Positions 8,531 through 17,159 of a DNA stretch of 43,981 bases are shown in pieces. A model generated the notes under the pieces. It was not told the DNA's origin. It saw nothing but the letters and a program-made list of their open reading frames with translations, and ran no database searches. The number at the start of each line of letters is the position of its first letter. The stretch's first letter is position 1. The DNA is from JAPLDP01 sp964628285. GTDB lineage: Bacteria > Bacteroidota > Bacteroidia > Bacteroidales > JAGONC01. Made by a program: the position numbers and the translations under genes. The DNA is taken from the NCBI GenBank assembly GCA_964628285.1, contig CAZVNP010000024.1:1-43981 (forward strand). The letters run 5' to 3'.

Positions 8531-9202
8531 TTAATCACGGATTGTTCGTTGTCCTGCATTGTTTTTCAGACGTTGATAATAACGGCAGATGTCGGTCAGG
8601 CCACATTTTTCACACTCAGGCCGACGTGCCTGGCAAATATAACGGCCATGCAGTATCAGCCAGTGGTGGGCTTTATGAAGGATGGCCGCAGGAAAATATT
8701 TCATCAGTTGTTTTTCAGCTTCATAAGGTGTTCTGGCCCGTGACGTCAGTCCGATGCGGGCGGCCACCCTGAAAACATGTGTATCGACGGCCAGCACGGG
8801 TTTGCTGAAGACCACCGAGGCGACGACATGGGCCGTCTTACGACCAACGCCGGGTAATTTCATCAACTGCTCCGGCTCATCGGGGACTTGCCCCCCAAAC
8901 TTCTCCTTCAGCATGACGGCCATTCTGACTAAATGATTTGCTTTGCTGTTCGGATAGGAACAACTCCTGATCACTTTAAAGACGTCCTGTTCCATCGATC
9001 CGGCCAGAGCCTCAACATCAGGAAACCGCTCAAAAAAAAGAGGCGTGATCATATTAACCCGCTTATCGGTGCACTGTGCCGATAAAATGGTCGCCACGAG
9101 AAGCTCAAAAGCGCTGCCGTACCCGAGTTCGGTCACGGGTTCCGGCCTGAGCTCAGTAAAATATTCAATGACACGCCCGAAACGTTCAGCTTTTGTGATC
9201 AT
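8531..9202 (-). CDS. nth: Endonuclease III (DNA glycosylase/AP lyase)
   Basis: A 223-residue base-excision repair enzyme that removes oxidised pyrimidines and nicks the resulting abasic site. The helix-hairpin-helix LPGVGRKTAHVV contains the catalytic Lys122, and VDTHVFRV supplies the catalytic Asp140. The four [4Fe-4S] cysteines are Cys190, 197, 200 and 206 in the classic C-x6-C-x2-C-x5-C spacing. Full length. It lies between bcp and a small gene on the same strand and is separated from the latter by a hairpin at 9227-9262. Confidence 0.97.
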   Translation of the reverse strand: MITKAERFGRVIEYFTELRPEPVTELGYGSAFELLVATILSAQCTDKRVNMITPLFFERFPDVEALAGSMEQDVFKVIRSCSYPNSKANHLVRMAVMLKEKFGGQVPDEPEQLMKLPGVGRKTAHVVASVVFSKPVLAVDTHVFRVAARIGLTSRARTPYEAEKQLMKYFPAAILHKAHHWLILHGRYICQARRPECEKCGLTDICRYYQRLKNNAGQRTIRD

Positions 9203-9217
9203 AAGCAGCGCAACGGG

Positions 9218-9262
9218 AAAAACAATGAACCCTGTGACGGTTTCATTTCGTGCACAGGGTTC
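9218..9262 (-). terminator. Probable intrinsic terminator between the 66-residue gene and nth
   Basis: A perfect 10-base inverted repeat, GAACCCTGTG at 9227-9236 and CACAGGGTTC at 9253-9262, has a 16-base loop. Read on the minus strand, the hairpin is followed after four bases by TTTTT. Its position just after the stop of the small minus-strand gene fits a terminator or attenuator for that gene, implying nth has its own promoter or depends on readthrough. Confidence 0.6.
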
Positions 9263-9274
9263 ACAGTACCATGG

Positions 9275-9475
9275 TTAATTTAAGAACAAACTACTGTCGA
9301 CAAGTAGTTCGGACCTGAAGGAATACCATAGACGGGAATAGTTGAATAAATTTCTGAGAATTTGGACATCCGGGGTTATTTGATGATATAATCCCCTTCG
9401 TTGTCCCTCGGCTTCGATTTCCTCGTATGTGTGGTTGATCAGGTCGTCAAGGGTAAAAGGATACGTCATAGGCAT
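9275..9475 (-). CDS. Small conserved-looking hypothetical protein (66 aa)
   Basis: The sequence opens FTLDDLINHTYEEIEAEGQRR, then has an aromatic C-terminal half (LFNYSRLWYSF). I do not recognise a named family, but short proteins starting with a Y-x-F/Y-T-L-D-D-L-I segment occur as hypothetical proteins in Bacteroidota as far as I recall. It has ordinary codon use, no membrane segment, and is followed by a good hairpin with a T-run, which supports a real transcription unit. The start may be the second ATG two codons in (9469). Function unknown. Confidence 0.55.
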   Translation of the reverse strand: MPMTYPFTLDDLINHTYEEIEAEGQRRGLYHQITPDVQILRNLFNYSRLWYSFRSELLVDSSLFLN

Positions 9476-9577
9476 CTTTAAGTTAGTGAATAAATATACT
9501 CAATAACGATGAGCCTGTGATCAATATTTCACACCGGGAAATAAATTATTGAAAAAATATTTCTGTCCTCTGAAGTC

Positions 9578-10165
9578 TCACAGGGTGAGGATAATATCTT
9601 TTTCCCTGATCAGTTTTCTGAGGTTGATAAGGGCATAGCGCATGCGCCCGAGGGCGGTATTGATGCTGACATCTGTTACTTCAGCGATATCCTTGAAGCT
9701 CATATCGGCATAGTGCCTCATAATGAGTACTTCCCGCTGTTCTTTGGGGAGATATTCGATGAGCTTGCGCACGTCATCATAAATCTGCTGGGTGATCATT
9801 TTATCCTCCACCGAGCCATCCATTTGTCCTATGGTGTCAAATATATCGAAATCTTCGCTGCTGTTATCCACGACAGGCAGTCGTTTTGATTTCCTGAAAT
9901 GATCGATGATGAGGTTATGAGCGATGCGCATGACCCATTGTATAAATTTACCTTCCTCCTTGTAGGAGCCCGAGCGGAGGGTGTTGATCACTTTAATGAA
10001 GGTATCCTGAAACAGATCATCGGCCAATTCAGTATCCCTGACGACCATCACGATGTAAGAGTAAACTTTATCCTTGTGGCGGTGGATGAGACTTTCAAGA
10101 CTGGAGAGATGACCTGATAAATACAAATCAATGAGCTCCCGGTCGCTCAATATCACTGATTCCAT
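9578..10165 (-). CDS. ECF-type RNA polymerase sigma factor
   Basis: About 195 residues. Region 2 spans roughly 15-85 (LESLIHRHKDKVYSYI, DDLFQDTFIKVINTL, FIQWVMRIAHNLIIDHFR), followed by a linker with an acidic stretch, and region 4 begins around 130 (YLPKEQREVLIMRHYADM, SFKDIAEVTDVSINTALGRMRYALINLR). I prefer the ATG at 10165, which has a purine-rich AAAGGGAT just upstream, over the ATG at 10192. There is no adjacent anti-sigma gene, unlike the second ECF sigma factor at 38314-38880. It is divergent from uvrA. Its regulon cannot be read from here. Confidence 0.92.
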   Translation of the reverse strand: MESVILSDRELIDLYLSGHLSSLESLIHRHKDKVYSYIVMVVRDTELADDLFQDTFIKVINTLRSGSYKEEGKFIQWVMRIAHNLIIDHFRKSKRLPVVDNSSEDFDIFDTIGQMDGSVEDKMITQQIYDDVRKLIEYLPKEQREVLIMRHYADMSFKDIAEVTDVSINTALGRMRYALINLRKLIREKDIILTL

Positions 10166-10355
10166 TTGATCCCTTTTAATGTTTAACATCAAAAAAAGGG
10201 TAGATATCTCTCTATAGTCTCTCTCCTATGTTTTGACCGTCATTCTCCAGGCGGAGGTACGGTGCAAGGGTTAATAATCTGATTGATTTCTTGCGGCAAG
10301 CCACAAATACGAGGCAAATATATGCCAACAAATCTATAAATGCAAATTTTTTTCT

Positions 10356-10363
10356 TAATTTTG
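10356..10363 (+). promoter_or_regulatory. Candidate -7 box for uvrA
   Basis: TAATTTTG matches the Bacteroidota -7 consensus TAnnTTTG exactly and lies 18 bases before the uvrA ATG. No convincing TTTG -33 element is seen 19-21 bases further up, so the call is weak; the short leader fits Bacteroidota mRNAs. Confidence 0.35.
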
Positions 10364-10381
10364 TAAATTATTCATTCTTAA

Positions 10382-13228
10382 ATGTCTCTCAACGACTTAG
10401 AACAGCTGAATCCCCAGGATTTCATTATAATAAAAGGTGCACGGGTTCATAACCTAAAAAATTTATCCGTCGCCCTTCCGCGTAACAAATTGATCGTCAT
10501 CACGGGTTTATCGGGTTCAGGTAAGTCGTCTCTTGCCTTTGACACCCTTTATGCCGACGGTCAGAGGCGCTATGTTGAAAGCCTGACCGCATATGCCCGC
10601 CAGTTTCTTGGCAGGATGACCAAGCCTGATGTAGACTATATTAAAGGCATCTCCCCTGCCATTGCCATCGAGCAAAAAGTCAACACACGCAATCCACGTT
10701 CCACGGTAGGCACTTCAACCGAGATATATGAATACCTCAAGCTGTTGTTTGCACGCATCGGCACAACCTTTTCACCGGTTTCAGGTCGCGAGGTCAAACG
10801 ACACACGACGGCGGATGTCATGGATTATATTTATACGATCCAGGAAAGCGAAAGGTTCATGATTTGCTGTCCGCTCATCATCAAACCGGGCCAGACCATC
10901 CGTGATCAGTTACAGATCCGTCTTCAGCAAGGTTTTAACAGGGTTCAGTATGATAACAGTGATTACCGTATCAGTGACATCTTAGACGGACGATTTGATA
11001 AAAAAAATGCATCGGAGCTATACCTGGTCATTGACCGAATGGTCATGAGCCATGACGATGAAGATCTGAGAACCCGCATGGCCGACTCCGTGGAGCTGGC
11101 CTTTTATGAGGGCCAGGGCATATGCATCGTAGAGACCTTGAAGGATGGCCTGCCGGTGAGGGAGACCTTCAGCAACAGGTTCGAACTGGATGGGATGACC
11201 TTTGAAGAACCCACCGTCAATTTATTCAGCTTCAACAACCCTTACGGTGCCTGCAAAACCTGTGAAGGTTTTGGAAGCATTATCGGCATTGACGGGGACC
11301 TGGTCATACCGAATAAAAGCCTGTCGGTTTACGAGGATGCTATTGCCTGCTGGAAGGGCGAAAAACTCAGCGAATGGAAGGACGTCCTGGTCATGAATGC
11401 TTACAAGTTCGATTTTCCCATTCATAAACCCTATTACGAGCTCACAGGGGAGCAGAAGAAGCTGTTGTGGACGGGAAATCAATATTTCGGAGGCTTGAAT
11501 GATTTCTTTGAATACGTTGAATCACAGGCTTATAAGATACAATACCGTGTGCTGCTGAGCCGTTACCGTGGCAAAACGGTTTGTCCCGACTGCCATGGGA
11601 CGCGGTTGCGCAAGGATGCCAATTACGTTAAAGTGGGCGGTCAATCCATTTCCGATATCGTACTTATGCCGGTGAGAAAGGTGCTGGACTTTTTCAACAG
11701 GCTGTCGCTTCCCTACCCGCAGCAGCAGATTGCAAACCGTTTGCTGACGGAGATCACCAACAGGTTGAAATTCCTGGTGGATGTTGGGTTAGGTTACCTT
11801 ACCCTGAACAGGTTATCGTCATCGTTATCCGGGGGTGAATCACAGCGCATAAACCTGGCCACTTCCCTGGGCAGCAGTCTCGTCGGATCAATGTATATCC
11901 TTGACGAGCCTTCCATCGGCCTGCACCCCCGCGATACGCAAAAACTCATCAAAGTGCTGCAGCAGCTCAGGGATATCGGTAATACCGTCATTGTTGTGGA
12001 ACATGACGAAGAGATCATACGTGCCGCCGACCAGATAATTGACATCGGGCCGATGGCCGGCAACCACGGTGGCGAACTGGTATTCCAGGGAACCTTCCGT
12101 GAACTGACAGCCTTCAACAACAGCCTGACCTCAAAATATCTGAACCACACCCTCGGCATACAGGTGCCCGCCACACGCAGAAAATGGAAAGAGTACATCG
12201 AAATCTCGGGAGCCCGGGAACATAACCTGAAAAGCATTGATGTCAGGTTTCCCCTGCATGTTTTTACCGCCGTCACGGGCGTCAGCGGATCGGGGAAGAC
12301 CACACTGGTCAAACAAACGCTGTATGCCTCCCTGAAAAAAATTTACGGTGGTTATGGCGACAAGACAGGGCAATTTGATAGAATGACCGGTGATTATGAC
12401 CGCATCGGCGATGTGGAGCTGGTGGATCAGAATCCGATAGGACGATCAAGCCGCTCCAATCCGGCGACCTATATGAAGGCCTATGACGACATCCGGCAGC
12501 TTTATGCCGAACAGCCCCTGTCAAAAGTGAGGGATTATAAACCGGGTTTCTTCTCATTTAATATTGAGGGCGGACGCTGTGAAGAATGTGAAGGTGAAGG
12601 GGTGGTCAAGATAGAGATGCAATTCATGGCCGATATCTACCTCACCTGTGATGTGTGCCACGGAAAACGTTTCAAGGAGGAGGTGCTGGATGTGACATAC
12701 AAAACCAAAACCATCAGTGAGATCCTCGACATGACCATTGAACAGGCCATAGGTTTCTTCAGTACGTCGAAGAAAAAAGGAGCCATAGAGAATAAGATCG
12801 TCGACAAGTTACAACCGCTGGTGGATGTCGGTCTGGGATACCTCAAACTGGGTCAGGCTTCCAGCACCCTGAGCGGTGGCGAGGCGCAACGCGTAAAACT
12901 GGCTTATTTCCTCTCGAAAGGTATCAGCGAGATACCTACCCTGTTCATCTTTGATGAACCGACGACAGGGCTTCATTTTCATGACATAAACAAACTACTC
13001 GGGGCCTTTAACGCCCTGATAAGGAAAAGACATTCCATTATCGTCATTGAGCACAACATGGAGGTCATTAAATGTGCGGACTGGATTATTGACCTGGGAC
13101 CTGAAGGTGGCGAAGAGGGAGGATCGGTGGTCTTTGCCGGCCCACCCGAAGAGCTCGTCAGGAATAACGGTTCCTATACCGGTAAATACTTGCATGGTAA
13201 ACTCATGACGGATAAGGAAACCCATTGA
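10382..13228 (+). CDS. uvrA: Excinuclease ABC subunit A
   Basis: A 948-residue damage-recognition ATPase for nucleotide excision repair, working as a dimer with UvrB. It has two ABC modules: first Walker A TGLSGSGKSS at 41-50 and second GVSGSGKTT at about 636-644; signature motifs SSSLSGGESQR and SSTLSGGEAQR; and Walker B segments ILDEPSIGLHPRD and IFDEPTTGLHFHD. Zinc-binding cysteine pairs are visible in CKTCEGFG / CPDCHGTR within module I and in CEECEGEG / CDVCHGKRF in module II. Length is normal. No uvrB or uvrC is nearby. It runs straight into the yjbQ gene, whose possible first start codon is one base after the uvrA stop. Confidence 0.98.
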   Translation: MSLNDLEQLNPQDFIIIKGARVHNLKNLSVALPRNKLIVITGLSGSGKSSLAFDTLYADGQRRYVESLTAYARQFLGRMTKPDVDYIKGISPAIAIEQKVNTRNPRSTVGTSTEIYEYLKLLFARIGTTFSPVSGREVKRHTTADVMDYIYTIQESERFMICCPLIIKPGQTIRDQLQIRLQQGFNRVQYDNSDYRISDILDGRFDKKNASELYLVIDRMVMSHDDEDLRTRMADSVELAFYEGQGICIVETLKDGLPVRETFSNRFELDGMTFEEPTVNLFSFNNPYGACKTCEGFGSIIGIDGDLVIPNKSLSVYEDAIACWKGEKLSEWKDVLVMNAYKFDFPIHKPYYELTGEQKKLLWTGNQYFGGLNDFFEYVESQAYKIQYRVLLSRYRGKTVCPDCHGTRLRKDANYVKVGGQSISDIVLMPVRKVLDFFNRLSLPYPQQQIANRLLTEITNRLKFLVDVGLGYLTLNRLSSSLSGGESQRINLATSLGSSLVGSMYILDEPSIGLHPRDTQKLIKVLQQLRDIGNTVIVVEHDEEIIRAADQIIDIGPMAGNHGGELVFQGTFRELTAFNNSLTSKYLNHTLGIQVPATRRKWKEYIEISGAREHNLKSIDVRFPLHVFTAVTGVSGSGKTTLVKQTLYASLKKIYGGYGDKTGQFDRMTGDYDRIGDVELVDQNPIGRSSRSNPATYMKAYDDIRQLYAEQPLSKVRDYKPGFFSFNIEGGRCEECEGEGVVKIEMQFMADIYLTCDVCHGKRFKEEVLDVTYKTKTISEILDMTIEQAIGFFSTSKKKGAIENKIVDKLQPLVDVGLGYLKLGQASSTLSGGEAQRVKLAYFLSKGISEIPTLFIFDEPTTGLHFHDINKLLGAFNALIRKRHSIIVIEHNMEVIKCADWIIDLGPEGGEEGGSVVFAGPPEELVRNNGSYTGKYLHGKLMTDKETH

Positions 13229-13256
13229 AATGACAATCAAAGAATCAGGAGGTGCT

Positions 13257-13673
13257 ATGATGCAAACGATCATTTCGATAAACACCGATAAACACAACGG
13301 TTTATATGATATTACCGAGGATGTCAGAAAGGTTGTCGCCGCCAGTCACATACAAACGGGGCTGGTGAATGTGTATGTTCAGGGCTCCACGGCGGCGGTC
13401 ATGATACAGGAAAACTGGGATGAGTCGGTGCAGTCCGACGTGGTCACCCTGTTGAAAAAGCTCATCCCGGCAGGAGTATGGGAGCATGACCGCCAGGACA
13501 ATAACGGCGATGCACATCTCAAAGCCGGCATTGTCGGCCCCGGGGAAAGCATACCGGTCATCAACGGCAGCCTGGGCCTGTCAACGTGGCAAAACATCTT
13601 TCTGTGTGAATTTGACGGACCACGGCATCAAAGAAAGATAGTAGTGACGGTCATCGGTGGTGATAAAATTTAA
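13257..13673 (+). CDS. YjbQ family (UPF0047) protein
   Basis: About 138 residues of the YjbQ/UPF0047 family, small trimeric proteins; some members have weak thiamine-phosphate synthase activity in vitro, but the real role is unsettled. Family hallmarks are GLVNVYVQGSTAAVMIQENWD, GDAHLKAGIVGPGESIPV and STWQNIFLCEFDGPRHQRKIVVTVIG with the conserved His in DAHLKA and the Glu in FCEFDGPR-like motif. An AGGAGGT at 13247-13253 lies just before ATGATG at 13257-13262, which supports a start at one of these; the ATG at 13230, one base past the uvrA stop, would add nine residues and allow coupling to uvrA. Confidence 0.9.
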   Translation: MMQTIISINTDKHNGLYDITEDVRKVVAASHIQTGLVNVYVQGSTAAVMIQENWDESVQSDVVTLLKKLIPAGVWEHDRQDNNGDAHLKAGIVGPGESIPVINGSLGLSTWQNIFLCEFDGPRHQRKIVVTVIGGDKI

Positions 13674-13706
13674 TGCCGGATGATCTGAACAAAACAACAT
13701 CCCCGG

Positions 13707-13747
13707 ATTGTTTATAACATTGTTTATAACAAAGAACGTTAATTTAG
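13707..13747 (+). promoter_or_regulatory. Two exact 12-base direct repeats and promoter-like box before the metal-importer operon
   Basis: ATTGTTTATAAC occurs twice back to back at 13707-13718 and 13719-13730. The repeat contains an imperfect dyad (TTGTTTATAACAA). TTG at 13720-13722 is followed after 17 bases by TAATTTAG (13740-13747), one mismatch from the TAnnTTTG -7 box, so the repeats would overlap the -33 region. That is a plausible operator position for a metal-responsive repressor, but no regulator is encoded next to it and this is inference. Confidence 0.4.
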
Positions 13748-13756
13748 TCAATTAGT

Positions 13757-13891
13757 ATGGAATCAATTAAAATACTGCATCACGATGAAATTCTTGACAT
13801 TCTGCAAAGAACCGATAAAAATGATAATGATCGCCGGCAGACCAGATTCATCACTGCCAGCCTGGGTAACTTGAACACTGCCGGAATCTGA
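13757..13891 (+). CDS. Possible short peptide or remnant ORF before the metal importer
   Basis: An ATG directly after the promoter-like element opens a 44-codon frame (starting MESIKILHHDEILDILQRTD). It ends at a TGA, but a protein-like stretch LKGVADALFNHLLTRD continues in another frame up to the start of the next gene. That looks like a roughly 60-residue gene with a frameshift, or a short leader peptide. I recognise no family. It could be non-coding leader. Confidence 0.3.
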   Translation: MESIKILHHDEILDILQRTDKNDNDRRQTRFITASLGNLNTAGI

Positions 13892-13935
13892 AAGGCGTAG
13901 CCGATGCATTATTCAACCATTTATTGACACGCGAC

Positions 13936-14808
13936 ATGAAGAAGTGGATCCATCTGATATTAATAGCTGCCGTTGGTCTTACCGGCTGCGTGCAACATGT
14001 GAAAAAGGAAGGGAAAAAGCTGGTGAGCGTCAGCATCCAGCCTGAGAAATATTTTGTGCAACGCATTGCAGGTGACGGGTACGAGGTCAATGTACTTATT
14101 CCACCGGGCACCAGTCCCGAGTCATTTGATCCGGCGCCACGCCAGTTACAGAACCTGGAAAATTCCGTTATTTATTTCAGAAACGGATATTTCGATTTTG
14201 AGGGCATCATCAGCGAAAAGATTGCCTCACTCCACAAGCACCTTATTATTGTCGATCTTTCAAACGGTATCAAACTGGTCGGCCGGCAGGAAGACATCAC
14301 CACATCGCATCAGGTTTCGGGCATCGATCCGCATTTCTGGCTGGCTCCTGAAGAGGTGACCGTTATGGCCGGTAACATTCGTGATGCCTTAATATCTTTT
14401 GATCCTGAAAGTAAAGAGTTCTATACTGACAACTGCCGTCAATTGATTGACGACCTGACCCGTTACGACCACCGGCTTGACTCCTTGTTCTCCAAGGTCA
14501 GGATAAGAAAATTCATCGTTTATCATCCGGCGCTGACCTATCTGGCAAGGGATTATCACCTCGAACAATACGCCATTGAACAGGAAGGCATCAGTTCCTC
14601 CCCCTCCCATCTGACCGATATTATCAACATGGCAAGAGAGAACGGTATACATACGATATTTATAGAAAAACAATTTGATTCGGACGTTGCCAGAATACTT
14701 AGCGATGAGATCGACGGCACACTGGTGACGATCGATCCCCTGGCATATGATTGGTTCCGTAATATGGACACCATTTCGACATCACTTTTTAACGCACTTA
14801 ATCCCTGA
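13936..14808 (+). CDS. ZnuA/TroA-type metal-binding lipoprotein of an ABC importer
   Basis: About 290 residues from the ATG at 13936; a TTG four codons earlier is less likely. The signal peptide ends in a lipobox LTGC with Cys18. It is a cluster A-I solute-binding protein: His133 in GIDPHFWLAP, His197 in YHPALTYLARDY and Asp267 in TIDPLAYDW are the expected metal ligands. The usual first histidine (PHxYEP) is replaced: the segment reads PGTSPESFDPAPRQ, so only three of four classic ligands are visible. There is no His-rich loop. Zinc is the likeliest substrate, manganese or iron is possible. Gene order binding protein-ATPase-permease is typical, and the three genes are 2-7 bases apart. Confidence 0.88.
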   Translation: MKKWIHLILIAAVGLTGCVQHVKKEGKKLVSVSIQPEKYFVQRIAGDGYEVNVLIPPGTSPESFDPAPRQLQNLENSVIYFRNGYFDFEGIISEKIASLHKHLIIVDLSNGIKLVGRQEDITTSHQVSGIDPHFWLAPEEVTVMAGNIRDALISFDPESKEFYTDNCRQLIDDLTRYDHRLDSLFSKVRIRKFIVYHPALTYLARDYHLEQYAIEQEGISSSPSHLTDIINMARENGIHTIFIEKQFDSDVARILSDEIDGTLVTIDPLAYDWFRNMDTISTSLFNALNP

Positions 14809-14815
14809 ACGAACG

Positions 14816-15568
14816 ATGAGCAAGATACTTGAACTGACATCGGTGACGGCCGCCTATGATGATCTGGAGGTCTTGCATGATGTGAATCTCACGGTCCACG
14901 ATCATGATTTCATCGGGATCATCGGTCCCAACGGTGGTGGCAAGACCACCCTTCTCAAGATCATCCTGGGCCAGCTTCATCCCGTGACCGGCACGGTCAC
15001 CTATTTTTTCGACGAGCGGGGCAACACGGGCGATCGTATCGGTTATCTCCCGCAAGGTCAGCATTTCGACAGGAAATTCCCCATTACGGTGCTGGAGGTG
15101 GTCCTGTCGGGGCTGTTATCAAAAAGAAGAGTGTTCGGCCGTTTCACTGCCGCCGATCACCGCAAGGCACGGGAATGGCTTGAGTGGATAGGTATGGGTG
15201 CGCTGAGCGACCGTAACATCGGCGACTTGTCGGGGGGACAGATACAACGTGTCTTCCTCTGCCGTTCCGTCATCGCCGATCCCGCCCTGTTGCTGCTGGA
15301 TGAACCTGACACTTACGTGGATAACACCTTTGAGGGTGATCTCTACCGCACCCTCACCGAGTTGAACAAGCGCATGGCCATCATCATGGTGTCGCACGAC
15401 ATCGGGACCATCGCCTCCTATATCAAGACCATTGCCTGCGTGAACCGGACCCTGCACTATCATCCTTCCAATCTCATCACCAACGAGCAGCTGGCCGCTT
15501 ACAACTGCCCTATACAGATCATATCACACGGAACGATACCGCACACCGTCTTACAAAAACACGACTGA
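14816..15568 (+). CDS. Metal ABC importer ATPase (ZnuC-like)
   Basis: A 250-residue ABC ATPase that powers the adjacent importer. The start at 14816 (MSKILELTSV) falls 7 bases after the binding-protein stop. Walker A GPNGGGKT is at 37-44, Q-loop at LPQGQ (78-82), signature LSGGQ at 138-142, Walker B LLLLDEP at 158-164, and the switch His in MVSHDIG. The post-Walker-A GQLHPVTGTV and the signature surroundings (RNIGDLSGGQIQRVFLCR) match the zinc/manganese ATPases. Confidence 0.93.
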   Translation: MSKILELTSVTAAYDDLEVLHDVNLTVHDHDFIGIIGPNGGGKTTLLKIILGQLHPVTGTVTYFFDERGNTGDRIGYLPQGQHFDRKFPITVLEVVLSGLLSKRRVFGRFTAADHRKAREWLEWIGMGALSDRNIGDLSGGQIQRVFLCRSVIADPALLLLDEPDTYVDNTFEGDLYRTLTELNKRMAIIMVSHDIGTIASYIKTIACVNRTLHYHPSNLITNEQLAAYNCPIQIISHGTIPHTVLQKHD

Positions 15569-15570
15569 TC

Positions 15571-16413
15571 ATGGAGTCATTTGCGAATCTCTTTCATTAC
15601 AGGTTTTTCATCCATGCTTTTCTGGCCGCCATCCTGGCCAGTATCGCCTGCGGAATCCTGGGCACTTACATTGTCACCAAACGCATGGTCTTCATCAGCG
15701 GAGGCATCACCCACACCTCCTTCGGCGGTATCGGCCTGGGTTATTTTCTGGGTGTGAACCCCATGCTGGGAGCAGCCTTTTTCAGTTTGGTATCGGCTCT
15801 GGGCATTGAGTTCTTCACACACAAGATCAAAGTGCGTGAAGACTCGATGATTGCCATATTCTGGGCCTCGGGTATGGCCCTCGGGATTATTTTTGTGTAC
15901 CTCACACCGGGCTACGCCCCTAATCTGATGAGCTACCTATTCGGGAACATCCTCACCGTTTCACTTCTTGACATTTACTTCCTGGCGCTACTTACCTTTC
16001 TGCTCATACTTTTTTTTATCCTGTTTTATCACCCGGTGGTTTTCATAGCTTTCGATGAGGATTTCGCCAGGATACGCCATGTACCCGTCGATCTCATCAA
16101 ATACCTTCTGATGGTTTTCATAGCCCTGACCATTGTCCTCACCATACGTGTCGCAGGGGTTATCCTCATCATGTCGTTGCTGACCATGCCACAGACCACG
16201 GCCAACATCTTTACAAAAAGTTTCCTGAAGGTCATCATACTGTCGATCTGCATGGCATTTGCCGGCACCTTTGCAGGTCTGTTGATTTCATATTATCTGG
16301 ATATACCTTCCGGTGCAACGATCATCTTCACATTGCTGGTCATTTTTGCCCTGGCCAGGAGCACCTGGTATTTAACGATGAAGCATCGCGTCAGAAGGAT
16401 AAGCAGCACCTGA
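15571..16413 (+). CDS. Metal ABC importer permease (ZnuB-like)
   Basis: A 280-residue ABC-3 family integral membrane protein, with about eight or nine hydrophobic helices. Recognisable parts are the N-terminal AILASIACGILGTYIVTKRMVFISGGITHTSFGG segment (here in pieces, with the conserved SGGITH) and the coupling-helix region IRVAGVILIMSLLTMPQTTANIF. It starts 2 bases after the ATPase stop, so the three proteins are surely made together. It ends convergent with the cyclase-like gene, 42 bases away, with no clear terminator hairpin between them. Confidence 0.93.
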   Translation: MESFANLFHYRFFIHAFLAAILASIACGILGTYIVTKRMVFISGGITHTSFGGIGLGYFLGVNPMLGAAFFSLVSALGIEFFTHKIKVREDSMIAIFWASGMALGIIFVYLTPGYAPNLMSYLFGNILTVSLLDIYFLALLTFLLILFFILFYHPVVFIAFDEDFARIRHVPVDLIKYLLMVFIALTIVLTIRVAGVILIMSLLTMPQTTANIFTKSFLKVIILSICMAFAGTFAGLLISYYLDIPSGATIIFTLLVIFALARSTWYLTMKHRVRRISST

Positions 16414-16455
16414 CAGCCCGGATTGGTAAAGTGGGTATGCTTTCCTGTGAACCGG

Positions 16456-17103
16456 TCAAACATCAATGACATGGAATTCGGTGCTGGTGGGGACACCTTT
16501 GAAATCCTCGACGTACTTTCCGGATAATTTATCCAGGCATCCGGCATCTTCAGGCAGGCCCAGCTTCTTTAAGGCCTGCAATATCTTTGAATGATATTTG
16601 GCACTGACGATGATCCGGTTGGGACGGGCCTTGGACATCAGCCTGGCCGAAAGGTCGATGTCCTTGCCATAATAATCGTTATAGTCCTCGAGAAATGTTA
16701 TATTGTAAACATCCTCGCAATAGTGGATGGCCACCTTGCACTGCAGGAAAAGGCCCTCGACGGGGAAATTTTTAATGTTGTAAAGGGTGGCGTACAGCTC
16801 TTCCAGCAAGGCAAAATAGTTATTGCAATGTTTTCTGATCGCCAGATCCTCATCCGGGATATACAGCATGATCTCATCACCGATGCCCTTGACGATGTGG
16901 CTGGGAAACTCGTTAAGGATAGAGATGAAATTAAAGGTGTTGTTCAGTTTCCGGCCCCAGTCACCGAAATCGGTCGTGTATTTGATGTTGGTCGAATTGA
17001 CGATATCAATAAAAATACATGTCCCGGGACATTTGGGAATGATGTTAAGGAATGCCTCGATCTCATCCGACCGGGGATTACTATAATGAATGTAATAAGC
17101 CAT
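16456..17103 (-). CDS. Class III adenylate/guanylate cyclase-like domain protein
   Basis: A 215-residue soluble protein that is nearly all one cyclase homology domain. Both metal-binding aspartates are there: Asp33 in FIDIVNST and Asp76 in KGIGDEIMLYI. Arg154 in DLSARLMSKARP fits the transition-state arginine, but the partner asparagine of the usual V-N-x-A-A-R motif is Asp150. The protein may therefore have weak, altered or no cyclase activity. No fused sensor domain is present. It is the last gene of a minus-strand set HATPase-STAS-cyclase, 56 bases after the STAS gene, and may be an effector or receiver of that pathway. Confidence 0.8.
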   Translation of the reverse strand: MAYYIHYSNPRSDEIEAFLNIIPKCPGTCIFIDIVNSTNIKYTTDFGDWGRKLNNTFNFISILNEFPSHIVKGIGDEIMLYIPDEDLAIRKHCNNYFALLEELYATLYNIKNFPVEGLFLQCKVAIHYCEDVYNITFLEDYNDYYGKDIDLSARLMSKARPNRIIVSAKYHSKILQALKKLGLPEDAGCLDKLSGKYVEDFKGVPTSTEFHVIDV

Positions 17104-17159
17104 GTTTTTCTTTAATACGGTTAATCATCCCAGTTATATTACTCCGGGAAGCACCGTGA

